Shown here: piece by piece, positions 1 to 11,035 of the stretch
How the letters are laid out: the number at the start of each line of letters is the position of its first letter
Position numbering within the stretch: position 1 is the first letter of the stretch
Source: Cannabis sativa
Taxonomy: Eukaryota > Streptophyta > Magnoliopsida > Rosales > Cannabaceae
Direction: 5' to 3'
NCBI RefSeq assembly: GCF_029168945.1
Contig: NC_083605.1
Coordinates: 75,472,969 to 75,536,968 of the forward strand
DNA: 64,000 nt
Position numbers and translations under genes: made by a program
The notes under the pieces: generated by a model
Database searches by the model: none
What the model saw: only the letters and a program-made list of their open reading frames with translations
Told to the model about the DNA's origin: nothing

Positions 1-325
1 ATAGCTTTTGATCAATTTACTGATGGTCTAACCAAGCTGATTTTTAGTCAACTGTTCTCTTCTTTTAGATACAAACTCAAAATTGGTGATCCTACCAATT
101 ATAAGTTTAAGAGTGTGTATTGGAAACAATTTGTTACTTTGACTATATATATATATATATGTTAGTTACCCAACTGTCATTAGTTGGTTATATTGGTTCA
201 GTGTTTGTTACATATGCTTGTATATAAGCTCATGTAACTCATGCTTAATAAATATAGTTTTTTCTCTCTCTCTTTCTTTTTCCTTGTCTTTACTTTCCTT
301 TCTTTTGTAAAAATATTTGGCAACA
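1..325 (+). mobile_element. Probable Copia-type retrotransposon 3' end (RNase H tail plus LTR)
   Basis: Bases 1-110 read in frame 1 as a peptide resembling the C-terminal end of Copia polyproteins: an acidic 'DQFTDGLTK' stretch followed by 'FRYKLKIGDP', comparable to the family's usual 'ADxFTKxL...FxxLRxKLxI' ending. From about 160 a segment starts with TGTTAGTTAC, holds a TATA-like motif near 219 and an AATAAA near 247, and a possible LTR end in CA at about 325. The 5' part lies outside the window. No matching second LTR is visible, so the LTR limits are inferred. Confidence 0.5.
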
Positions 326-416
326 ATTGATCTAGTACTTTATAACAAGTACTCTTAGTGATCATTAAATTGATTGGATAAATTATGTTAATATATTGAG
401 AAAATTTTATTGATAT

Positions 417-851
417 TGTGACAGTCAGTAGTCCCGTGATCCGTAAGGGGAAATACCGGGTAAGCTGTGCAATCCCACATCGCCTGGAGAAGGTCAAGTG
501 GGATGATTCTGAGACTGTGTAGGTATGGGACTACACAGTTGAAGAGAGCATAAATAGATTGATTGGTACTACCTATATCAACAAGGTGCATCTTGTTTTT
601 CGGTAGCCCATCACGAAAGAATTCCATAGTTAAGCGTGCTTGACCTGGGGCAATTTCAGGATGGGTGACCTCCTGGGAAGTTTTCCCAGGAAGTGTGTGA
701 GTGAGGACAAAGCACGCTGGAAACACTCGTGTTGGTCTGTAGGATCAGTCGTCAGTCCATGAAGCAGCCAGAGTGACGTACTCGTGTATAAGAGCCATTC
801 ATTCCGTGGGTGTAAGGACCTAATATGGAGGCTTGAAGCGGGGACGTTACA
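417..851 (+). repeat. Cassandra 5' LTR
   Basis: This 435-bp long terminal repeat runs from TG to CA. Within it, 605-680 resembles plant 5S rRNA from about nucleotide 40 to 100. The remainder has no coding capacity; reading frames across it are incidental. Confidence 0.92.
605..680 (+). promoter_or_regulatory. 5S-rRNA-like internal Pol III promoter in Cassandra LTR1
   Basis: The segment contains AGTTAAGCGTGCTTG (5S A-box region) and AGGATGGGTGACCTCCTGGG (5S C-box region) with near-5S spacing, preceded by a 5S-like 'AGCCCATCACGAAAGAATTCC'-type stretch. In Cassandra elements this segment is known to resemble 5S genes and to allow RNA polymerase III transcription. Activity here is inferred. Confidence 0.8.
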
Positions 852-923
852 AAATGGTATCAGAGCCTTGACCCAGCCGCAAGTGTGGTCGACGAGGACG
901 TCGGACCCCGTAAGGGGGGTGAT

Positions 924-1356
924 TGTGACAGTCAGTAGTCCCGTGATCCGTAAGGGGAAATATCGGGTAAGCTGTGCAATCCCACATCGCCTGGGGAAGG
1001 TCAAGTGGGATGATTCTGAGACTGTGTAGGTATGGGACTAAACAGTTGAAGAGAGCTTAAATGGATTGATTGGTACTACCTATATCAACAATGTGCATCT
1101 TGTTTTTTGGTAGCCCATCACGAAAGAACTCCATAGTTAAGCGTGCTTGACCTGGGGCAATTTCAGGATAGGTGAGCTCCTGGGAAGTTTTCCCAGGAAG
1201 TGTGTGAGTGAGGACAAAGCACGCTGGAAACACTCGTGTTGGTCTGTAGGGTCAGTCGTCAGTCCAAGAAGCAGCCAGAGTGACGTACTCGTGTATAAGA
1301 GTCATTCATTCCGTGGGTGTAAGGACCTAATGGAGGCTTGAAGCGGGGACGTTACA
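924..1356 (+). repeat. Cassandra 3' LTR
   Basis: This 433-bp partner of the 5' LTR has the same termini. Its 5S-like segment (1112-1187) differs from LTR1 at the C box: AGGATAGGTGAGCTCC instead of AGGATGGGTGACCTCC, two changes in the most conserved part of the 5S promoter. Confidence 0.92.
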
Positions 1357-1375
1357 GATATACAATAGCTAAGTC

Positions 1376-1545
1376 GATCAAATGATTTTTAATCGTTAAA
1401 AAAGTTACGTACATCAAATTAAATTTTGATCAAATAATTTTTAATCGTTAAAAAAGTTATGTACACCAAATTAAATTTTGATCAAATGAGTTTTAATCGT
1501 TAAAAAAGTTACGCACATCAAATTAAATTTTGATTAAATTTTATT
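1376..1545. repeat. 52-bp tandem repeat, about three copies
   Basis: The starts GATCAAATGATTTTT, GATCAAATAATTTTT, GATCAAATGAGTTTT and a truncated GATTAAAT fall at 1376, 1428, 1480 and 1532, an exact 52-bp period. Each unit holds a TTTAATCGTTAAAAAAGTTA core. Copies differ by only a few bases. It starts 15 bp after the Cassandra target-site duplication. Confidence 0.88.
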
Positions 1546-1709
1546 AAAATAAAATACTTTTATACATAGTGGGATGCATTCTGCGTGACCATAAAAACTT
1601 ACTGAATAAATTCTCAATAGTATTTTATGGCAGTAAGATTATATATTCTTCTTCTTTTTGGTGAATTATATGGCGGTAAAATTATTGATTTGATTAGATA
1701 TAATAGCTT

Positions 1710-1748
<39 letters not shown>

Positions 1749-2369
1749 GTTGTGGGAATAGAAAGTCGATTCTAGTTTTTTTGATATGGTGAAATTTGAA
1801 GAATTAATTCGATTCACCAATTTAATCAATCAAATCCAAGAGTGAAATTGATATGTTCTATATATGTTATGATATTGTATCATTTTCATATGCCATAAAT
1901 GATAGAATGTAGTTATTATATTTATTAAATATTTTCTTTCACATTATTATATATATTGAAATTTGTAAAATGTATTAATATATATATATATATATATACT
2001 AAAAAAATAATTATTTTATATTTAGTGATAATTTTTTCGTCGCAACATAAATTTTTTATAATAATGTGATTTTTAATCACAACAAAAAATTACTTGTGAT
2101 TAAAACATAATATTTAGCTACAAATTATTACTAATTTAGTTATTTGTTGTGCCTAAAAATATATTTAGTCACAATAAATTGTAATTTTTGTAACCAATAT
2201 TTTTAGTCACGGACCTTTTAGTCACAACATAGGAATATAATAATTTATAATTAGTTATAACTTATTTTTTTTTACTTTCATTCACAAGTTTTGTTGTAAC
2301 TAAAAGTAAAATTTTTTGTATTTATATAATATTATTAAGTGAATATTCATTAATATATACACACATACA

Positions 2370-2370
<1 letters not shown>
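1546..2370. other. AT-rich intergenic stretch upstream of SWEET copy A
   Basis: Mostly AT-rich sequence with TA dinucleotide runs near 1722-1743 and 1978-1998. From about 2080 to 2315 there is a repeat-like stretch with several 'TTAGTCACAA'-type motifs in both orientations; a related stretch occurs at 11045-11150 upstream of SWEET copy B. No gene is seen. Confidence 0.5.

Positions 2371-2421
<51 letters not shown>
2371..2421. repeat. (ATT)n microsatellite
   Basis: About 17 uninterrupted ATT units, roughly 290 bp upstream of the SWEET copy A start codon. Confidence 0.95.
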
Positions 2422-2428
<7 letters not shown>

Positions 2429-2474
2429 ATCAAGCCAACATTAATTAATATGGTATACTACTATATATACATAA

Positions 2475-2713
2475 TTATATTCTTCACACGTCAAATTAAT
2501 CTTATATTGGGCATTTGTTCTCTCTAATTGGGAGGGGGGCAATAAATTAGTGGAATTAAGTATATATACTTTCATATAAATATATATAAATGAATTATAA
2601 TATATACTAATTATATAGAAGATATTAATTATAACAATCAATAAAGCCCTCTTTGGGCTCTTATTATTAATCACCTAATTATAATTTCTCTGAGTTTTTT
2701 CATTCTTCAAATA
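2475..2713 (+). promoter_or_regulatory. Promoter / 5' leader block shared by SWEET copies A and B
   Basis: The segments CAAATTAATCTTATATT, GGGCATTTGTTCTCTCTAAT, a GGGCTCTTA element, ATTAATCACCTAAT and TTTCTCTGAGT occur in the same order here and at about 12438-12705 upstream of copy B. Conserved order in otherwise diverged AT-rich DNA shows that the tandem duplication included proximal promoter sequence. No transcription start can be fixed from sequence. Confidence 0.6.
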
Positions 2714-5700
2714 ATGGTTTCTGCTGAAGTTGCTCGAACTTTTGTTGGTATATTAGGTAATAATTATGTGTTAATTATTATTATTATTATTATAAACTAC
2801 TCATAATTCATCACTTTTATTTTCTCTAATTACTGCTACTTTTTTTTTTAATGACAACAACTATTATTTTTATTAACTAGATTTTTTTTTATTATTATTG
2901 TGGCACAATTAATGAGATTTGTTTAACTACAAAGTAAATATATTTACTACACCAATTAATTAAGTTAAATATATATGTATATGAATTTTATTACAGAAAT
3001 CTTCATAATTTTTTGCTTATTAATTAATTTGTTTATAATAATATTAATAAACTGATATTGTGATTCATTTGCATGCATGCAGGAAACATCATTACACTCT
3101 TTTTCTTCTTGTCCCCAATGTACGTAAACTTATTATTAATTATCAATTATTAATTATATTCTGATCAGAGAAATAAACTCCAGTTTCATATATTTAAAAT
3201 TGATTAGTAACAAAACTTAGTTGAATTAGAAAAGCTCATGCTTTTGATTTAATTAGACTTCATACAAATATTAAGACTAATAACTATATAGCATCACTAA
3301 CTATATGAGTGAAAACAACAAAAAACTATTCATCAACCCATATTTTAATAAACAAATTAAAATGTATAATGTAACCCCAAAATAAAAATTATATATCATC
3401 ATAACTTTTCAGGCCAACAATGATAGATATATGGAGAAAAGGTTCAGTGGAGCAATACTCAGCAACACCATACCTCGCAACCCTAATGAATTGTTTGTTG
3501 TGTAGCCTATATGGGCTACCAATGGTGCAACCCGAAAGATTTCTTGTACTGACTATCAATGCGACAGGGATTTTGATCGAATTTTGCTTCATCTTATTTT
3601 ACTTTCTTTTCTCAGACAAGAAAACTAGAATTAAATTGCTTGTGGTAGTGGTCTTGGAGCTCATTTTTACTTTCATTTTTACATTTTTGGTTTTAAACCT
3701 TGTTCATACTCATGCTAAAAGGTCACTCATAGTTGGCATTGCTTGTGTCTTCATCAACATTTTGATGTATTCTGCACCTTTGACCATCATGGTAAGTCAT
3801 CTTTAATCCGATGTATATACAATAATATTTGTAGATAATTAATGTATTGGTTAATTAGGAGAGAATTTTTAACAATGGCAAAAATTTAAGGGCACAATTT
3901 GAAGTAATAGATTTTTTAAGAAAAAAAAAACTATGCATAAAGGAAAATTTAACATGTTATTTAAAAAATTGATTCTCACTAGTTATGTATTTAATTTTAT
4001 AATTTTATTTTTAGCGTGGTTTATTAAAACTTAATATCTTTATATATTAAAAGTGCCTATCTAACGGCATTTTTAAAAAAAAAAGAAAAATATAGATATT
4101 TACCTTATATGTTTGTGATTATTTTTAGTTTTATTTTTAATTTTACCACCAAGAGGAGAAGGTTAAAAAATATTAGAATATGAAAATATTATTGGTGCTT
4201 ATTAGTAATTATTATAACATAATTATGTTTTACGTACTAAATATTAGAATAAATTGTTCAAATTATTATAACATAATTATGTTTTACTTACTAAATATAC
4301 TGACACATATTTTATTTTTTTAAAATAAATTGTTCAAATAATTATACTATTTTAATTATTAATTAAAATAAAAAACTAAAATATTAAATAAAACTAATAG
4401 TACGTGGCTTGGCACGTAACGATCATCTAGTATATATATATATATATATGAAGTTTTAAAATAATTATATTATGCAATCATAAAATATGACTAAAATCTT
4501 ACTATTTAATAATTTATGGACTTATTATTGAATTTTATATATGGGAGTGATTTTTTGTGATAATTTTGAATTGATCTAACGGTTAAAAATCAAAATTAAT
4601 ACATCAAACTAAGTCTAAAATACATTCCGCAGTGTACATAAAACAAATCTTATAATTAAATACATAATGGAATGCATTTTATTTTTTGTTTTTTTTTTTT
4701 TTTTTTATGAAAAGGTATTGAGTACATTAATTGAATGAATTTGATAAATTTTTCTAGTTAAATATGCTCATAATATGTCAAAAATAATGCTCATCACTTT
4801 TCTTTCAAGGGAAAAAATACATACGACAATGGTCTTTGCTAGTAGAACGAAGAAACGACATTAATATGGTTGTAGTTTTCTTTGTCGTTTTGATCTGATA
4901 TTGTCGTTTTGTTACAGAAAATGGTGATTAGGACAAAAAGTGTGGAATACATGCCATTCTTTCTGTCTGTTGCGTCTGTTGTGAATGGTAGTGTTTGGGT
5001 TGCTTATTCTCTCATTCGATTTGATATCATAATTTTGGTAATTTACCAAACTCAACTCTTTTATTATTTTCATATCTTAAATTTCAATTTCATGCATCCA
5101 TTAATTAAGCAAAATTATTGGGGTTTTTTCTTTTTTACTTATTTTTGAAAATTAATTAAAAAGAATGGAAATTTATCTAGTATTTACAAGTATGAATTTA
5201 GAAAATGACATGAAATATTGCAGACCACCTAGTAGTTATAAGAGATTTATTAATACTTGTTTATTATTATTATTATTTAATAAATTAGAAACTTCATTAT
5301 GCATGCATGTTTTTGTAGACAAAATAATTAGTAACCAACTTCTAACTTACTCCATTTTTCAAAATAAGATCAAATATATATATATATATTTTTTTTTTGT
5401 GAAAATTACACATTTGATGGGTTTTTATATTATTTGTGAAAATATATAGCTTTTTGTTTAGAATAATTAGTTTTTGGGAAAAAAATTTAAAATATAGAGA
5501 AAAAAGTATAATGTTATTGTTACTGGTTACCCTGAGATAATACCGTAAGCTATTTTTTTCATATATTTTTTAAAAAATTTCTTAGAAAATATATGTATTT
5601 TTTTTTTTTTTTGAAAAAAGCTAAAATTTACTAAAAAAAAATTTCAGTTGCTTATATAGTATTGAATCATGGAACTGCAGATATCATGTGGGTTGGGCTT

Positions 5701-5866
5701 ATTACTTGGGCTGGCCCAGTTGACACTTTATGGTTTATTCTACAAGTCCACAAAGAAAATTATGGAAGCAAGGAAAGGGAAGGAGGTTGATTTATCAAAA
5801 GTGGTTGTAGTGGATGAAGTACTTGAACTTCAATGTAAAACAAGAACCCAACAAGGACAACAATAA
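2714..5866 (+). CDS. SWEET sugar transporter, clade II, copy A (divergent tandem paralog)
   Basis: Five exons inferred from GT-AG sites and comparison with copy B: 2714-2756, 3083-3119, 3413-3791, 4918-5037 and 5681-5866, giving 765 bp and 254 residues with no frameshift. The protein is a MtN3/saliva (SWEET) uniporter with two three-helix repeats joined by a linker helix, seven membrane segments; the family moves sugars across plasma or vacuolar membranes, clade II members mostly hexoses. The start [16 protein letters not shown] matches copies B and C. Several residues otherwise conserved are changed: Trp57 to Cys in the NCLLCSLYG segment, Gly77 to Ala in TINATG, and Pro195-Asn196 of the last helix to Ser-Cys. 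The Asn aligns with a sugar-pocket Asn known from SWEET structures, so transport may be impaired. A foldback MITE starts only about 85 bp after the stop. Exon calls are solid; function is uncertain. Confidence 0.88.
3792..4917 (+). other. Intron 3 of SWEET copy A with repeat-like content
   Basis: This 1.1-kb intron is far longer than the 90-bp equivalent in copy C. It contains a TA dinucleotide run near 4432-4449 and a segment near 4555-4680 ending in GGAATGCATTTTA that resembles sequence near 1550-1590, so it probably holds degenerate transposon DNA. No coding potential is seen. Confidence 0.45.
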
Positions 5867-5950
5867 TAGGGTTGCCATCTAAATTGCTTATCAAAAATGG
5901 CCCCAAAACTACTTGAAATGGAGAGAAAGAGAAGTGATGTTTTGAGATAT

Positions 5951-6385
5951 AAAATTTAGGGAAATTCTACAATGCACCCCCTTAAAATGGATACATTGAT
6001 GCACTCTTATCTGTTTTAGCACCGGAAATAATTTTTTAGTCAAATTTTTTCTCATGGTCATGTACGTTATAGTTATTTAAGACATCCTGCAAAATTTTAA
6101 GAAATTTGGAAAAGTTTAACACGCCAAAAAATACGTTCAAACAGTGTGTTGCACGCGTGATTATTTTATTTTATACGCGTGTAAAATAGACTGTTTGAAC
6201 ATTATTTTCTATATTGTAAATTATTCTGAATTTCTCAAAATTTTGTAGGTTATCTTAAATAGCTATAACGTACATGAATATGAAAAAAAATTAGATTAAA
6301 AAATTCTTTCGGATGCTGAAACAAGTCAAGGGTGCATCAGTACATCCCTTTTAAGGGAGTGCATTGTAGAATCACCCTAAAATTT
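5951..6385. mobile_element. Foldback MITE directly downstream of SWEET copy A
   Basis: The two halves are inverted copies over most of their length: the left end TTCTACAATGCAC and the right end GTGCATTGTAGAA mirror each other, as do the inner stretches around CATGTACGTTATAGTTATTTAAGA and its complement, and a central ACGCGTG pair. The structure would form a long hairpin. It begins about 85 bp after the SWEET stop and could lie in the 3' UTR. Related but decayed copies are seen near 26565-26912 and 56740-57010. Confidence 0.8.
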
Positions 6386-6400
6386 ATTACTAAAATAATA

Positions 6401-6800
6401 GTAATTTACGGCATAAATACTTAAGTTTAATTCTCAGTTGCAAATAAATACTTAAGTTTAATTCTCAGTTGCAAATAAATACTTAAGTTTAATTTTTAGC
6501 GGTAATATACCTAAGTTATATTTCTGGAACTTTGTAAGTACCCCGACAGTTACATGTCAAGTTATTATCCACGTATCATTTTTTTATTTGTATATTTAAT
6601 TTATTTTTTTTAATATAAAAATAAAAATTTATGACTTAGACCAATCAGGAATTCTCACATGGCAGTTTACTTAATACTTAATAATTAAGTACCTACAGAG
6701 TTCTAGAAATATAACTTAGGTATTATTGGTGCTAAAAATTAAACTTAAAAATTTATTTGCAACTGAGAGTTAAATTTAAATATTCATGGTGCAAATTACT
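6401..6800. mobile_element. Inverted-repeat MITE with internal 31-bp triplication
   Basis: The left arm (GTAATTTACGGCATAAATAC) is matched by an inverted right arm (ending GGTGCAAATTACTCC), and inner arms around TAAGTTATATTTCTGGAACT are also mirrored. The left arm contains a 31-bp unit with CTTAAG at 6420, 6451 and 6482, amplified relative to the second family copy at 35215-35572. There is no coding capacity. Confidence 0.8.
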
Positions 6801-9580
6801 CCTAAAAAAACATTAATTCTTACTAATGAACAAAAACAAAAATCACCATTAATAACTCTTTTAACATTATATAATATATATAAATATATATATATGAAGG
6901 AATAGGTCACTGCAAAATTTCTTCAAGAATATTATCTATGATGATATCTATAATATATACGAATATACAAATATATATTATCACTACTTCATGTGCAAAA
7001 TTATTCTCATATATAGAGATTCTCTAATTGTTATAAAGAGTAAATTTGTAACATGTGTTATATGCCCACTCATAAGAAAACAAATAAATAAATAAATAAA
7101 AATTCCTAGCTCTTATATTTTCTGCTTTTTTTTTTTTTAATGTATGGTAATTAATTGGTAATATCATGTAAATGGTAGACGTTTTTATCAAATTAGAAAT
7201 ATAATTAATTGGTATGATTAATTACTTTCAATAGAATGATTCCTAACACTAAGAATCCTTCTAGATTGGCCAAAAAAATAGCAATATTATTATTTTAGTC
7301 AAAATGTAATAATTAATATTTGTACATCCAGTAATAAAAATTTGAGAATATATAAGAAAAAATATCACTATAAGACCATCCTAATCATCTTTAAAATTTT
7401 GATTAATCATATGTATTAAAAAAGCAATAAATTATTGAGTTATATATAATTATAGCTAAACCTTTTTTAGAGACAAATATTTTATTTTCTGGTCAAAGCT
7501 TAAAAGTGACAATTAATTAATTAAAAAATATTTATTTATTAAAAAAATTATTAATATCTCCTCCACATAAATAAAAGAGAAATTTACATCAAGTGACGTA
7601 AATTTCATTTTAATTATAAAATTCTGCCCGGATATTTAATTATGCAAAATACCGTTGGTTTTAATAGTAATACCGCCCATTTTCATATTAAAATACCGCT
7701 GGTCCTTCTTCCTCTGACAAACAATTTTTTTTTGTCCTTTTATTATTTTGCTTTGTTTTTCTTATATAGCAGAGGTACGGATCCAATTATTTGACACCTA
7801 TTTTCTTTTTTTTTTCTTTTCTTTTTTGTCTTTTTATTTTATAATATTATAAAAAAACTTTTTTTTTTTAAGTTTTAAATTTTTTCCCGGCCATATTAAT
7901 AATTATTTAGGTTTAAAAATTATACTATTGTGATTTACTCTTCAAAATGATCATTTTAATATAATAAGAAGCAAATATTTTTTTACCTTCACCAATAAAA
8001 ATGATAAAAAATATATGTAACTTTTTAATTTTTTTTATATTTGATTAACCACATATGTTATATGAGAATAATTAAAGAATGGTCAAAGTTTAAATTTTAC
8101 TTAAATTTAATAAACTAACCAATTTCACGAGCTACTAAAAGTTAACATATTGTATATTTTCTAAGTTTGTGTTATAGAAAAATTTCAATAAATTTTTAAA
8201 GTAATTTATAAAGGATACCAAATAGTATTTAATTATTATTATACTAATTTTGTTGATAAAGTTAAAAGGTAACACTTACATATAAATATATATGTGATTA
8301 TTACTTAATAGTAACTTTTTTATGTAATTATAATTATTAATTTCTTAAAAATACTTACAATTAACGTGAAAATTTACTTAAAAAAAATAATCTAGATACA
8401 GTTAAATAAGTAATAGATTAGTTACTAAATCATATATATATATATAGAATAAGTCTATTTAATAGAGTTATTCAGGTAAAAAAAAAAGTAAAATTGTTTT
8501 AAGATATTTTTTAAAAAACGATAAAGTAACTAAATAGTATTTTAAACATTATACCATTAGTTATATTATGAAAACTATTATACTTATAGTTGCACTCATA
8601 AGTTATGTAGTAAATATTTATACTTTATTGTATCTCATTAAATTCTCAAATATGTTTCGAAAGTAATGAAAATGTTGATACAAATATAAAAAGTAACATA
8701 GAATTATCTTAAATAAAATATTGTTACTTAAAATAAAGTTTTAATAATGTAATTAATTTTGTGATATTTAGGATACTATTTAGTTTCTTTAGGTAATGAA
8801 CTATATATGAGATAATATTATCATAAAGTTACACTTAGAAAAACTAATTAATATCTTAGTGTCTTACTTTTTAACTACACATAGTAACTTTTAAATATAA
8901 AATAAATAAAAGATTATTGTGAAATATTGAATGCTGTTTGAGTTTAAGATTGAGTTAATTGTTATTTTTTTTTTTTTTGAATAAAATAAAATAAAATATG
9001 TAAAAGAAACTTAAAAATTACTTTTAATTCTAAGTATTTTATTGTAAGGGTGAAAAAATATATATTTATCATATGCATTTAAATAATCACCTTAAAAAGT
9101 AGGTTGAGTTGGTACCATTCTTGAGTTAAAACAGTTAATGATGAAACTAAGTTCTTCTTTTACACAATTATCAAAGAGAAAGACACAGAAGTAGACAAAA
9201 ATAATAAATAAAAAAAAAACAAAAAGCTGCCATGCAAATGCAATAAAGATAGAGAAAAGAAAAAAAATGCTAAGTGCGGACTTAAGAAAATGAAAAGGAA
9301 AGAGATGATATTATTTTGTACGGTACCGTATGAGATTGATTAAAATATCTAACCAGAATTGTGTAATTTTTCTATAATATACGTATATTATTGAAAACCC
9401 CCCTAAATAAAAATTATAATTTTTTATGTTCCTGGTAACAAAGCAGCCAGACGATTACAACAATTTCTTTTTCCAAGATAATTGAGAATTGATAGACAAT
9501 AACATTTATGAAGCTATAACCTTTTTTTTTGCCAACTTTTAAAAAAAATCAATTCAATTGTATTAACACTTGTTTCTAAA
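6801..9580. other. AT-rich intergenic DNA without recognisable genes
   Basis: Low-complexity AT-rich sequence with homopolymer runs and TA repeats. I see no credible ORF, RNA gene or complete transposon. The stretch near 8400-8900 has repeated 'AAGTAACTTTT / AAAGTTACT' motifs in both orientations suggesting an old decayed inverted-repeat element. Confidence 0.5.
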
Positions 9581-9589
9581 ATTAAGTAT

Positions 9590-11035
9590 CCAAATACACT
9601 TAGTGATTATCGTCCTATCGTCTGCTCCAATATTTTTTATAAAGCTGCTACAAAGTTAATCTGCTCGAGGCTCAAAACAATCCTCCCAAATTTAGTTGCT
9701 CAAAACCAAGGAGAATTTGTGCAAGGAACGTTCATAGGCCACAATATAATGATATATCAAGATCTTATTCAGCATTATAGAAGGAAAATAAGCAAAATCA
9801 ATTGTATGATTAAACTGGATCTACAAAAAGCATACGACACCATCGAGTGGGACTTCATAGAAGAGATGCTATATGCTTTAAAATTTCTAGGCAAGTTCGT
9901 TAAGCTGATAATGCCTTGTGTTCGAACACCAAGATTCTCTTTGATGTTCAATGGTACCTTGCATGGTTTCTTTGAGGCAAAGAAAGATTTGAGACAAGAC
10001 GATCCAATGTATCCCTTCTCTTTGTCTTAGGCATGCAATATCTCTCTAGAATCATGAAAAAAAGTTGGGCAGAAGCAAGAATTTAAATTCCATGAAAGGT
10101 GTGGAGACTTGAAGTTAAATCACCTAAGCTTTGCAAATGATGTCCTTCTATTTTGCAATGGAGATTTCAAGGGCACTTATCTCATGTTACAAGGCATTAA
10201 ATTGTTTTCACAAACATCAAGTTTCATGCCTAAACCCACAAAAACTGCTTTCTATTGTAGTAATATGAGTAAGAAAGATGTCCAATGAGTGCTAGCTAGA
10301 TGCCTCGGGTTTCAAAAGACATGAGCTACCATTTAGGTACTTGGATGTACCAATCTGTCCTAAGAGAATTTTAGCAAAGGAATGTAGTATTCTTGTTAAC
10401 AAGATTGTGGCTAGAATAAGAACATGGAGTGTTGAAAACTTGTCATTTGATGGGCGAGTTGTGCTCATCAACTCAATATTAATGGCTATCCATTCCTACT
10501 AGTGTCAAGTGATAATGCTGCAAAAAAAATGTAAGTAAAATTGAAGCTATACGTCGTGGTTTCTTGTGAATGGTAGTCACATGTTAACAGGGACAGTAGT
10601 TGTTGCTTGGAATACTCTATGCCAACCTAAATCTTCGGGTGGAATGGGATTTAGAAGCATTTTAGATTGAAATGTAGCATATATGTTTGGACTATAGTCA
10701 AGAAGGAGGATATTTTGTGGGTGAAATTAGTACATAATGAGTATGTGAGGAAAGAAGAATGGTAGAATTATATAAAGTCTCAGTTTAGGCAACTGATATT
10801 GGCAAAAGCTAGTAACAATTAAAGAAAAGTGAAGAATTTGATTGATACAAATCATTTCACTGCTAGCATGTTCAAAATTTCCCAAGGATATCAACTCTTT
10901 TGCCCTTCAACAACTAGAGTCACATAGAGTATTATTATTTGGAGTCGTCTTAACATTCTTAAATATAGTTTTATCTTGTGGTTATCTGTGCTTAAGAGGA
11001 TCAAAACTAAAGATCGGCTCCAAAAGTTTAGCATT
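9590..11035 (+). pseudogene. Decayed L1-type LINE reverse transcriptase remnant
   Basis: Conceptual translation across several frames shows the order of LINE RT motifs: '[15 protein letters not shown]' near 9600, '[15 protein letters not shown]' near 9710, '[16 protein letters not shown]' near 9810, '[13 protein letters not shown]' near 9990, '[11 protein letters not shown]' near 10127, and a zinc-finger-RVT-like 'SFILWLSVLKRIKTKDRL' near 10960-11025. The catalytic FADD motif has become FAND and stops and frameshifts interrupt the frame, so it is inactive. It belongs to a lineage different from the LINE at 46.7-52.3 kb. No poly-A tail or target-site duplication could be defined. Confidence 0.85.

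Larger units (their letters stand above)
417..1356 (+). mobile_element. Cassandra-type TRIM retrotransposon, complete
   Basis: Two direct LTRs (417-851 and 924-1356) both start TGTGACAGTC and end GGGGACGTTACA. They flank a 72-bp internal region that begins with a primer-binding site TGGTATCAGAGCC at 855, complementary to the 3' end of initiator tRNA-Met, and ends with a purine tract AAGGGGGGTGAT just before LTR2. The element is bounded by a perfect 5-bp target-site duplication GATAT (412-416 and 1357-1361). The LTRs carry a 5S-rRNA-like stretch, the hallmark of Cassandra. The element encodes no protein and must be mobilised by another element. The two LTRs differ at about a dozen positions plus a 2-bp indel, roughly 3 percent, so the insertion is not brand new. 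Confidence 0.93.

Noticed and set aside
605..680. Genuine 5S rRNA gene
   Set aside because: Only the central part resembles 5S, it lies inside an LTR, and the 5' and 3' ends of 5S rRNA are missing.
388..1341. Several short frames on both strands in the Cassandra element
   Set aside because: They recur in each LTR copy, lie within non-coding TRIM sequence and have no domain; Cassandra encodes no protein.
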